DNA of 64,000 nt from contig NZ_BQUN01000200.1 in NCBI RefSeq assembly GCF_026008495.1, positions 210,624 to 274,623 on the forward strand, written 5' to 3'. The translations under genes and the position numbers were made by a program. This DNA is from Streptomyces sp. A012304 (GTDB lineage Bacteria; Actinomycetota; Actinomycetes; Streptomycetales; Streptomycetaceae). The notes under the pieces are model-generated. The model ran no database searches. It was not told where the DNA came from and worked only from the letters and a program-made list of their open reading frames with translations. Of the stretch, positions 9,781 to 18,703 are shown in pieces. Position 1 is the stretch's first letter. Every line of letters starts with the position of its first letter.

Positions 9781-10031
9781 GACGGGACGAGAGACACGGG
9801 ACGACGGACAGCAGGGAGTCGCGGCACATGATGATGATCCAACGAGCACGCAGGTCGACCGCCGAGGGCAGGGCGGCCGGGATGTCCGGACAGCGGGTGC
9901 TGAAGACCGAGGCCGTCATGCTGGGCGGCATGGCACTGGGGCTGCTCCTGTGGGAGCTGCCCAGCCTGCGGCGGGAGGCGCGGATCTGGCGGATGGCCGG
10001 CGGCTTCCGGGCCGGCCACCGCTACCCGTGA
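9777..10031 (+). CDS. Small single-span membrane protein in hydrogenase operon
   Basis: 84 residues if ATG 9777 (ATGA overlap with the upstream stop) is used. An alternative ATG at 9828 has GGGAG ten bases upstream and gives 67 residues. Either way a hydrophobic span AVMLGGMALGLLLWELPSL is followed by the basic RREARIWRM. The span plus LP-x-L-R-R ending resembles short Streptomyces proteins I know as DUF6893 (tentative). It is the only membrane protein in this otherwise soluble operon, so it could help tether the hydrogenase to the membrane; this is inference. Confidence 0.65.
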   Translation: MRRDERHGTTDSRESRHMMMIQRARRSTAEGRAAGMSGQRVLKTEAVMLGGMALGLLLWELPSLRREARIWRMAGGFRAGHRYP

Positions 10032-10038
10032 GCCGACC

Positions 10039-10395
10039 GTGCACGAACTGTCGATCGCGACCGCGATCATCGAGCGGGCCGACGAACTGGCCCGCTCCGA
10101 CGGGACGGACGCCGTCTCGGCGGTGACCGTCCGCGTCGGCGAGCTGGCCGGGGTCGTCCCCGACGCCCTGACCTTCGCCTTCGAGGTGGCCCGCGACGGC
10201 ACCGCGCTCGCCTCGGCACGGCTCGTGGTCGAACAGGTGACCGCACGGGCCTACTGCGGCCCGTGCGCCGAGGAGTTCCCGGTGGGCATGCCCCCGTTCT
10301 TCTGGTGCCCGCGCTGCGACCGGCCCTCCACCGAGCTGCGCAGCGGCCGGGAACTGGAGATCACCGCCATCGAGCCGGTACCGGCCTCGCCCTAG
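10039..10395 (+). CDS. hypA: Hydrogenase nickel incorporation protein HypA
   Basis: Nickel metallochaperone that works with HypB to insert Ni into the large subunit. 118 residues from GTG 10039, 7 bp after the small membrane-protein gene. It begins MHELSIA, where His2 is the Ni ligand of the family, and has the zinc-site pairs C73-xx-C76 and C90-xx-C93. It is last in the structural operon, separated from the other hyp genes, which sit in the convergent operon. A bidirectional hairpin follows. Confidence 0.95.
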   Translation: MHELSIATAIIERADELARSDGTDAVSAVTVRVGELAGVVPDALTFAFEVARDGTALASARLVVEQVTARAYCGPCAEEFPVGMPPFFWCPRCDRPSTELRSGRELEITAIEPVPASP

Positions 10396-10451
10396 GCCCC
10401 GCCCCGGCGCGAGTGGGCCGGTCGCGCCCCCGTACCGGCCGCACCCATCCC

Positions 10452-10487
10452 GAGTGGCCCCCGCCGACACCTCGGCTGGGGCCACTC
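10452..10487. terminator. Bidirectional hairpin between hypA and hypE
   Basis: Perfect 10-bp stem, GAGTGGCCCC with GGGGCCACTC, and a 16-base loop in the gap between two convergent operons. It can serve transcripts from both sides. Confidence 0.75.
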
Positions 10488-10500
10488 CCGTGCTGACGGC

Positions 10501-11560
10501 TCAGCAGATGCGCGGCAGCTGCTCCCCGAGCGGCAGGTCCACGACACGGGTGCCGCCGAGGCCGGTGGAGACCACGACCATGCCGGGATGGTCGGCGACG
10601 CACTCGCCGATCACCGTGGCCCCCGCACCCTGCGGATGGGCGCGCATCGCCGCGAGCACTCCGTCCGCCGCCGACGGGGGCACGAAGGCGACCAGCCGGC
10701 CCTCGTTGGCGACATAGAGGGGGTCGAGCCCCAGGAAGCCACAGGCGTTCGCCACCGCGTCCGGCACCGGGACGGCCCGCTCCCGCAGCCGGACACCGGT
10801 ACCGGAGGCACGGGCGATCTCGTTGAGGGACGCGGCCAGCCCGCCCCGGGTGGGGTCGCGCAGCACATGGATGTCGGGCGTGACGGCCAGCATGGCCGCC
10901 ACCAGGTCCGCCAGCGGCGCGGTGTCGCTGGCCACCTCCGCGCCGAACTCCAGTCCCTCCCGCACACTCATGATCGCCACGCCGTGCAGGCCGATCGGGC
11001 CGCTGACGATCACCACGTCACCGGGCCGCGCGCGCTGGGGACGGATGTCCACCCCGTCGGGGACCAGCCCCACCCCGGCGGTGGTGACGTACACACCGTC
11101 GCCGTGCCCGCACTCCACCACCTTGGTGTCGCCCGTGGCGATCGTGACGCCGGCGGCCTCGGCCGACGCGCCCATGGCCCGCGCGATCCGCTCCACCACG
11201 GCCAGCTCCACGCCCTCCTCCAGCACGAAGGCGGCGGACAGGTACGCGGGCCGGGCCCCGCTCATCGCCAGGTCGTTCACGGTGCCGTTGACCGCGAGGT
11301 CACCGAGACAGCCACCGGGGAAGAACAGCGGCCGGACCACATAGGAGTCGGTGGAGAACGCCAGCCGCGCGCCGCCCAGTTCGAGCACCGCGGAGTCGGT
11401 GAGCGCGGCGAGGGAGGCGTTGCCGTAGGCGGGGGCGAAGACCTGCTCCACCAGCTCCGCCGAGAGCGCGCCGCCTCCGCCGTGCCCCATCACCACCACC
11501 GGCTGGTCGCGCAGCGGAGCGGGGCAGGTCCAGGCGGCCGGGTCGACCGTGTCGGTGAGT

Positions 11561-11568
<8 letters not shown>
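10501..11568 (-). CDS. hypE: Hydrogenase maturation protein HypE
   Basis: Dehydrates the carbamoyl group placed on its C-terminal Cys to a thiocyanate, which becomes the CN ligand of the active-site iron. 355 residues and ends in the diagnostic PRIC. The PurM/ThiL-like ATP site is seen in GHGGGGALS near the N-terminus, with DLAMSGARP and GDTKVVECGHGDG further on. The start is TTG 11568, which lies inside the last codons of hypD (8-bp overlap). This unusual start is chosen because of the overlap and because the conserved GHGGGG block follows soon after. It is the last gene of the accessory operon. Confidence 0.95.
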
Positions 11569-12699
<1,131 letters not shown>

Positions 12700-12703
<4 letters not shown>

Positions 12704-13020
12704 CGGGCCTCACTCCCGCTGTCCTGGTGCTCCGCCGCCACGGCGGTGCCCGCCTCCTGGGCCGCCTGCTCCCAGGCGTCGCCGAACTCCTCCTCCAGCA
12801 GCCCCAGTTCCTCGAAGAGCTTCAGGGAGGCCAGGGCCGACTCCTCGTCCAGGCGCTGGAGCGCGAACCCGACGTGCACGATGACGTACTCACCGACCCG
12901 CACGTCGGGCACGTACTCCAGACACGCCTGCTTGCGCACACCGCCGAAGTCGATCAGCCCGGTGAGCGGGTCGGCGCCGTCGTCGATGGCCACGACCTTG
13001 CCGGGCACTGCCAAACACAT
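12700..13020 (-). CDS. hypC: Hydrogenase assembly chaperone HypC
   Basis: Small chaperone that carries iron with its CN/CO ligands from HypD to the large subunit through its N-terminal Cys. It begins MCLAVPGKV, so Cys2 becomes N-terminal after Met removal. 106 residues, somewhat longer than typical HypC (about 75-95) because of an acidic, Gln/Ala-rich C-terminal tail. The stop overlaps the hypD start by 4 bp, and the gene starts 4 bp after the hypF stop. Confidence 0.95.
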
Positions 13021-13023
13021 GGG

Positions 13024-15345
13024 TCACTCCTCTTGTCGTTCGTGCGCCGCGACCACCAGCTGGCCGAGGGCCAGCCCGCCGTCGGTCGGGGGGACTTCAC
13101 CGTGGCGGAGCACCGCGAAGCCGTCCCCGGCCAGCAGCCGCGCGCACTCCTCCTCCAGCAGCGCGTTGGCGAAGACCCCGCCGCTGAGGGCGACGGTCGT
13201 CAGGCCGGTGGCCCGGCGCGCGCCCCGGCAGATCTCCACGACGGCCCGCGCCACGCCACGGTGGAAACGCGCCGCCAGCACGGGGACCGGGGTGCCGCGC
13301 CGCAGGCCGTCGACGAGCGCGCTCAGCACGGGCGCCGGATCGCACACCCCGGCGGCGATGCCGAAGGCGTACGCCGAGCTGTCGGCGTCCCAGGCGGACG
13401 CGGCCGCGGCCTCCAGCTCCAGGGCGGCCTGGGCCTCGTATCCCGCGCGGTGGCACACGCCGACGAGGGACGACACGGCGTCGAAGAGCCGGCCCATGCT
13501 GGAGGTCGCCACACAGGCCAGCCCCTGGTCCAACTGCCGTCGCAGAACGGCCAGTTCATCAGGAGTGCAGGCGGTGACGCAGGGCAGGGCAGCGTCCCAC
13601 CGCAACCCCGCCGCCCACAGCCGCGCCAGCGCCAGACGGCACGGGTTGGCCACCCCCGCGTCTCCGCCGGGCAGCGGGGCGGGGGCCAGATGGGCGAAGC
13701 GCCGGTAGCCGGTGTAGTCGGCGAGCAGGACCTCGCCGCCCCACACGGTGCCGTCGTCGCCGTATCCCGTGCCGTCGAACGCGACGCCGATCACGGGTGT
13801 CGTGCCGTCGAGGCCGTGCTCGGCCATCGCCGAGGCGATGTGCGCGTGATGGTGCTGCACCGGCACGGGTGCGTCCGGCAGCAGCCGGGCGGCCCACCGC
13901 ACGGAGTGGTACCCCGGGTGCAGGTCGGCGGCGACCAGTCCGGGGCTGACGCCGGTCAGGCGCCGCAGCTGCGACTCCGCCCGCCGCGCCGCCTCCAGCG
14001 TGGCCAGGTCACCCATGTCCCCGATGTGCGGGCCGAACCAGGCGTGGTCGCCCTCGCCGAGGCAGAGGGCGTTCTTCAGGTCGCCGCCCACGGCGAGCGC
14101 GGGCCGCACCACGACCGGCAGGCGCAGCGGGCGCGGCACGAACCCCCGGGAGCGGCGCAGCACCTGTTCGGTGCCGTCGGGGCGCACCCGCAGCAGGGAG
14201 TCGTCGCACGGCGAGGCGATGGCCCGGTCGTGGGCGAGCCAGGCGTCGGCCAGCCCCGCCAGCCGGGTCAGTGCCTCCTCGTCGTCCGTGACGATCGGCT
14301 CCCCCGAGCGGTTGCCGCTCGTCATCACCAGCACCCGCGGGCCCGGCGGATCGCCGGGCAGCCCGAACAGCAGCGTGTGCACGGGGGTGTAGGGCAGCAT
14401 CACGCCGAGGTGCGGGCTGCCGGGGCAGACACAGGACGCCAGGGCGTCCTGTCGTGCGCGCCGGCGCAGCAGGACGATCGGGCGGCGGGGGCCGGTGAGG
14501 GCGGCCCGCTCGGCGGGGGAGAGCACGGCGATCCGCCGCACGGCGTCGAGATCCGCGCACATCACCGCGAACGGCTTGTCGCCGCGCGCCTTGCGGGCGC
14601 GCAGCGCGTCCACGGCCCGCGCGTCGGTGGCGTCGCACGCCAGGTGGTAGCCGCCCAGGCCCTTGACGGCGACGATCCGCCCGGCGGCCAGCAGCGTCCG
14701 GGCCGCCGCCAGGGCGTCGGCGTCCCGGGCGGCGCGGACCCCGCTTCCGGCGGCCGGCACCAGGCGCAACCGGGGCCCGCACTGCGGGCAGGCCACGGGC
14801 TGGGCGTGGAAGCGGCGGTCGCCGGGATCGCCGTACTCCCGGGCGCAGGCGGGACACATCGGGAAGCCGGACATGGTCGTGACCGCCCGGTCGTACGGCA
14901 TCGCGGTGGCGATGGTGAAGCGGGGGCCGCAGTGCGTGCAGGTGACGAACGGGTGCCGGTGGCGGCGGTCGGCCGGCTCGGCCAGCTCCCGCAGACAGTC
15001 GGCACAGGTCGCCGTGTCGGGCGGCAGCAGGGTGCGGCCCGGGGAGCGCTCGGTGGAACGGATCGTGAAGGCGTCGTCGGCACCGGTGGCGGGCAGGTCC
15101 TCGACCCCGATCCCGGTGACGGCGGCCAGCGGCGGTGGCTCCGAGGCCAGCCGGTCGCAGAAGCGGGCGACACCGTCCGGCGGGCCCTCCACCTCGATGA
15201 GCACACCGCTCGCCGTGTTGCTCACGAACCCGGCCAGCGCCAGGTCGGTGGCCAGGCGGTGCACGAACGGGCGGAATCCCACGCCCTGCACCGTGCCGCG
15301 CACGGTGACACGGCGGCGCACGGCCTGTGCGACGGGCGCCGTCAC
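13024..15345 (-). CDS. hypF: Carbamoyltransferase HypF
   Basis: Makes the carbamoyl group for the CN ligands from carbamoyl phosphate and transfers it to HypE. 773 residues; GTG 15345 overlaps the hypB stop (GTGA). Domains in order: acylphosphatase (RGTVQGVGFRPFVHR at about 16-30); two zinc fingers, each CxxC-x18-CxxC (CADC...CTHC and CPAC...CPQC); a YrdC-like domain (KGLGGYHLACDA); and a Kae1-like carbamoyltransferase with VQHHHAHIASAM and a C-terminal ALSGGVFAN. All expected parts are intact. Confidence 0.96.
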   Translation of the reverse strand: MTAPVAQAVRRRVTVRGTVQGVGFRPFVHRLATDLALAGFVSNTASGVLIEVEGPPDGVARFCDRLASEPPPLAAVTGIGVEDLPATGADDAFTIRSTERSPGRTLLPPDTATCADCLRELAEPADRRHRHPFVTCTHCGPRFTIATAMPYDRAVTTMSGFPMCPACAREYGDPGDRRFHAQPVACPQCGPRLRLVPAAGSGVRAARDADALAAARTLLAAGRIVAVKGLGGYHLACDATDARAVDALRARKARGDKPFAVMCADLDAVRRIAVLSPAERAALTGPRRPIVLLRRRARQDALASCVCPGSPHLGVMLPYTPVHTLLFGLPGDPPGPRVLVMTSGNRSGEPIVTDDEEALTRLAGLADAWLAHDRAIASPCDDSLLRVRPDGTEQVLRRSRGFVPRPLRLPVVVRPALAVGGDLKNALCLGEGDHAWFGPHIGDMGDLATLEAARRAESQLRRLTGVSPGLVAADLHPGYHSVRWAARLLPDAPVPVQHHHAHIASAMAEHGLDGTTPVIGVAFDGTGYGDDGTVWGGEVLLADYTGYRRFAHLAPAPLPGGDAGVANPCRLALARLWAAGLRWDAALPCVTACTPDELAVLRRQLDQGLACVATSSMGRLFDAVSSLVGVCHRAGYEAQAALELEAAAASAWDADSSAYAFGIAAGVCDPAPVLSALVDGLRRGTPVPVLAARFHRGVARAVVEICRGARRATGLTTVALSGGVFANALLEEECARLLAGDGFAVLRHGEVPPTDGGLALGQLVVAAHERQEE

Positions 15346-16070
15346 GCGACGGGGGCGGCCGCGTGGACGTGGCCGTGCGGGTGCGGCGCCAGGGGAGGCC
15401 GGTGGACGGGCGCCCCGTCCCGTACGGCGAGCACCCGCTCCAGGAGGGTGTCGACACCCTCGCCGGTCCGGGCGCAGGACCGCAGCACCTCCACCCCCGG
15501 GTTGACCCGCCGTACATGGTCGGTGAAGGCGGCCGCGTCGAAACCGGCGGCCTCGGCCAGATCGGTCTTGGTGACCACCACCAGATGGGCGGAGCCGAAG
15601 GCCGTGGGGTACTTCAGCGGTTTGTCCTCGCCCTCCGTCACCGCCATGAGCACGACCCGCAGGCTCTCACCGAGGTCGTAGGCCGCCGGGCAGACGAGGT
15701 TGCCGACGTTCTCCACGAACAGCAGCGCGGTGTCGCGCGGCAGCCACTCCTCCACATGGCCGCGCAGCTGCCGGGCCTCCAGATGGCACAGCCCGTCGGT
15801 CAGCAGCTGTTTCACCGGAGCGCCCGAGCGGGCGAGCCGGTGGGCGTCGTTCTCGGTGGCCAGGTCGGCGGTGAGCGCGGCCACCGGGACGCCCCGCTCC
15901 ACCGCCCGGGCCAGCACCCGTCCGAGGAGTTCCGTCTTGCCGCTGCCCGGGCTGGACAGGAGGTTGACCACGCTCACCCCGCGCCGGGCGAGGTCCTCGC
16001 GCAGGCCCGCGGCCAGCCCGTCGTTCTTCGCCAGGACGGCCTGGGTGACGTCGTCGGCGGACTCGCACAT
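15342..16070 (-). CDS. hypB: Hydrogenase nickel incorporation GTPase HypB
   Basis: GTPase that drives Ni delivery with HypA. 242 residues from ATG 16070. The P-loop SSPGSGKT lies at about 39-46 and the specificity motif is TKTD; the metal-site region is DLATENDAHR. Histidines lie in the C-terminal tail (APHPHGHVHAA) instead of the more common N-terminal His stretch, perhaps for Ni storage. The 39-bp gap from the protease gene is the only non-overlapping junction in the hyp operon apart from hypF-hypC. Confidence 0.95.
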   Translation of the reverse strand: MCESADDVTQAVLAKNDGLAAGLREDLARRGVSVVNLLSSPGSGKTELLGRVLARAVERGVPVAALTADLATENDAHRLARSGAPVKQLLTDGLCHLEARQLRGHVEEWLPRDTALLFVENVGNLVCPAAYDLGESLRVVLMAVTEGEDKPLKYPTAFGSAHLVVVTKTDLAEAAGFDAAAFTDHVRRVNPGVEVLRSCARTGEGVDTLLERVLAVRDGAPVHRPPLAPHPHGHVHAAAPVA

Positions 16071-16109
16071 GGGCGCTGCTCCTCGCGGAAATTCGGGTGT
16101 GCCGGACCG

Positions 16110-16697
16110 CTATCGATCCTCGGCGCCGCCGGCCACGAGGGGCGGGCGACCGGCCGGGGAGGGGGCCGTGGATTCCTCCGGGCGGCTCAACGGGGGTGTG
16201 GCCGCGGGGTCCGCGAGCAGCACCGGCACCATCGTGTGCAGGGCGGCGACGGCCCGTTCGACCGCGTCACGCATCGTCCCGCTGAGGCCCGGGGCGATGT
16301 CCTCGTCGCCGGACGGCCGTACCTCCGGCTCGCAGGCGAGGACGAGGACCCGTGGCAGCGGCTCGTCGCCCAGGTGCGCGGCGAGGGCCAGCACCTTCGC
16401 CGGGTCCATGCCGTGCGCCTCGGGCGGTGCGGCGGCCGTGGCCCGGTCCGGCGGTTCCGGCTCGATCAGCGACAGGGTGCCCGGCCGGTGCCCCCGCACG
16501 GCCGCGTCGACCAGGACGGCCGTGTCGTAGCCGTCGAGCAGCGTGTACGCGAGATCCATGCCGCGGATGCCGAAGTCCCGCACCCGCACCTCGGACGGCA
16601 GCGGGCGCCGCTCCAGGGCACGGATCACCTCGGGACCGAAGGCGTCGTCCGCGAGGAAGATGTTGCCGACCCCCGCCACCAGCAGCCGCGCGCTCAT
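16110..16697 (-). CDS. Hydrogenase maturation protease (HyaD/HupD family)
   Basis: Endopeptidase that trims the large subunit after the L2 Cys-x-x-His motif once Ni is in place. 195 residues from ATG 16697. The family start LLVAGVGNIFLADDAFGPEV contains the Ni-sensing acidic residues; further on come DFGIRGMDLAYTLLDGYD and VDAAVRGHRPG. The C-terminal ~35 residues are Pro/Ala-rich and variable. ATG overlaps the hypX stop (ATGA). Its likely substrate is the large subunit encoded at 6.6-8.4 kb. Confidence 0.92.
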   Translation of the reverse strand: MSARLLVAGVGNIFLADDAFGPEVIRALERRPLPSEVRVRDFGIRGMDLAYTLLDGYDTAVLVDAAVRGHRPGTLSLIEPEPPDRATAAAPPEAHGMDPAKVLALAAHLGDEPLPRVLVLACEPEVRPSGDEDIAPGLSGTMRDAVERAVAALHTMVPVLLADPAATPPLSRPEESTAPSPAGRPPLVAGGAEDR

Positions 16698-18439
16698 CGC
16701 GCACCCCCGGTGACCGTCTGCGTGGCGGGATCCTGGGGCAGCTTGCGGACGAAGGCCGACCGCAGAGCGTGGTACGAGGCCCCCGGGTCGAAGAAGATCG
16801 CACGCATCCGGGCGAGTTCGTCCCGCCGGTACTCGGCCAGCGGCCGTCGCTCCTCGTCCGCCCGGCGCGCCGCGGCCTTCGCGGCGATCCGCCGCCCGAG
16901 GTCCGGGGCGCCGGCGAGCGCGGCCGCCATGCGCTCGGTCTCGGCGGTGAACTCCCGCGCCGGGACCGGCACCGGACGGTCCACCAGCCCGGTCCGCGCG
17001 GCCGCCGCGGCGCTCACCGGCAACGCCTCGGCCGTCAGCCGGCGCGCCGTCTCGGCTCCCACCCGGCGCGGCAGCGTGTACGTCCAGTACTCCGACCCGT
17101 ACAGGCCCATGCGCCGGTAGTGCGGGTTGAGGACGGCGCCCGTGCGGCACCACACCTCGTCGGCGGCCAGGGCGAGCATGACGCCGCCGGCCGCCGCGTT
17201 GCCGCCGAGCGCCGCCACCACCAGCCGGTCGGTGGTCCGCAGCACCGCCTCGACCAGGTCGTTCATGGCGTTGAGGTTGGCCCAGGACTCGCCCGCCGGG
17301 TCGCTCGCCGCCTCGATCACGTTCAGATGGATGCCGTTGGAGAAGAAGTCACGGGTTCCGCCGAGCACCAGCACCGGGGTGGGGCGGGCGAGCGCGTACC
17401 GGTAGGCGGCGAGCAGCCTGCGGCAGTGGTCGGTGCTCATCGCCCCACCGGGGAAGGAGAAGGCAAGGAACCCGACGTCGCCGTGGCGCCGGTAGCGGAT
17501 GTCGCTCCAGGTGCTCCGGTCCGGGGGCAGCTCCAGCGGGGCGGTGTGCTCCGGCAGCCAGTGCGGGCCGCCGTCGGAGCGCGGCGGCCCCTCGGCGACG
17601 CCGGACGGCGCCGGGAAGGAGGCCAGCACGGACGCCGCAGGCCGGCGGAAGGGCGCCGGGGCGCCGGAGCACTTGCGGGGGCGCAGCTCCGTGATCCACA
17701 CCGCGCCGTCCCGGGTGGCCCGGCAGACCGCCCCGGCCCGGGTGGCGAGCAGCTCCCCGGGGCGTCCGCGCAGCCGGTCCTCGGGGTGCCCGCCGTGCAG
17801 GAACACCTCCCGGCCGAGGAGTTCGTCCAGGACCCCCGGCTGGGAGTCGGCGCCGCGCAGCTTGCGCAGCACCGTCGCGGTGCCGTCGTTCTCCCAGTCG
17901 ATCCGTCGCCGCTCCTGGCGGAAGAAGTCACGCCACACCACCCGGATCCCGGGATCGCTCTGCGGCTGCGGCTTGAACGATCCGTCGGCGTACCGCCGCA
18001 CGGCCAGCAGGACGGCGGCCGAGGCGGCGTCGGAGACCTCGCCCCGGTACAGGTCGCTCTTGCCGACCGGCGGCACCGGGAAGGACTCGGCGGCCCACAC
18101 GTCGCCGGCGTCCATCGCCGCCTCGGCCTGGAGCACCGTCACCCCCCAGCGCGGCGCCTCCTCGGCGATCGCCCAGTCCAGCGCGGACGGGCCGCGGTCG
18201 CCGGGTGGTCCCGGGTGCACGACGAGGCAGGTGTGCTCCCGCCACACGTCCTCCGGCAGCGCCGTCCTCAGCATCGGAGCGACGATCAGGTCCGGGCGCG
18301 CCTCGCGTACGGCGGCCCGCACCGCGTCGGCGCCGCGCGAGGCGAGAACGACGTCCACCCGGTGCCCCTGGTCCGACAGTTCCGCGTACACACGCTGGGA
18401 GAGGCTGTTGAACGCGCTGGCGACGAGCAAGATGTCCAT
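16694..18439 (-). CDS. hypX: HypX: CO-ligand synthase for aerobic [NiFe] hydrogenase maturation
   Basis: Predicted to make CO for the active-site iron from a formyl donor (formyl-tetrahydrofolate via formyl-CoA), as shown for HypX/HoxX. 581 residues from ATG 18439. The N-terminal third is a formyl-transferase fold with VVHPGPPGDRGPSALDWAI; the C-terminal half is an enoyl-CoA hydratase (crotonase) fold with GGTRDFFSNGIHLN and GGNAAAGGVMLALAADEVW. It heads the accessory operon and is co-translated with the protease gene. The start is the first Met of the Rossmann strand MDILLVASAF; the longer open frame upstream is not coding-like. Confidence 0.93.
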   Translation of the reverse strand: MDILLVASAFNSLSQRVYAELSDQGHRVDVVLASRGADAVRAAVREARPDLIVAPMLRTALPEDVWREHTCLVVHPGPPGDRGPSALDWAIAEEAPRWGVTVLQAEAAMDAGDVWAAESFPVPPVGKSDLYRGEVSDAASAAVLLAVRRYADGSFKPQPQSDPGIRVVWRDFFRQERRRIDWENDGTATVLRKLRGADSQPGVLDELLGREVFLHGGHPEDRLRGRPGELLATRAGAVCRATRDGAVWITELRPRKCSGAPAPFRRPAASVLASFPAPSGVAEGPPRSDGGPHWLPEHTAPLELPPDRSTWSDIRYRRHGDVGFLAFSFPGGAMSTDHCRRLLAAYRYALARPTPVLVLGGTRDFFSNGIHLNVIEAASDPAGESWANLNAMNDLVEAVLRTTDRLVVAALGGNAAAGGVMLALAADEVWCRTGAVLNPHYRRMGLYGSEYWTYTLPRRVGAETARRLTAEALPVSAAAAARTGLVDRPVPVPAREFTAETERMAAALAGAPDLGRRIAAKAAARRADEERRPLAEYRRDELARMRAIFFDPGASYHALRSAFVRKLPQDPATQTVTGGAR

Positions 18440-18703
18440 GACGCGGATGTTCGCCCCTGCCGTGGACGTCGAGAAGGACCCCGACGGCGTTTCGCCGGCC
18501 TCCGCCGGGTCTCTTCCTCCATCCGGATCGCTCGCGGAACGGCCGCCCGCCCCGCGCGCCCTCCGTGAGGCTTCCGCGCGGGACACGCGGTGACGGACCC
18601 GGAGGCCGCCGCGGCGGCGTCGACGCGCGCCCGCGCGTCCGGACTGGGACCCTGGGCGCAAGAGCACCGCTCGACATCTGGACGGACCGCAGTGGTGGGT
18701 TCT

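Noticed and set aside
12727..15681. 984-codon open frame antisense to hypF and hypB
   Set aside because: hypF and hypB on the minus strand carry intact family motifs and overlapping start/stop signals; the antisense frame has none.
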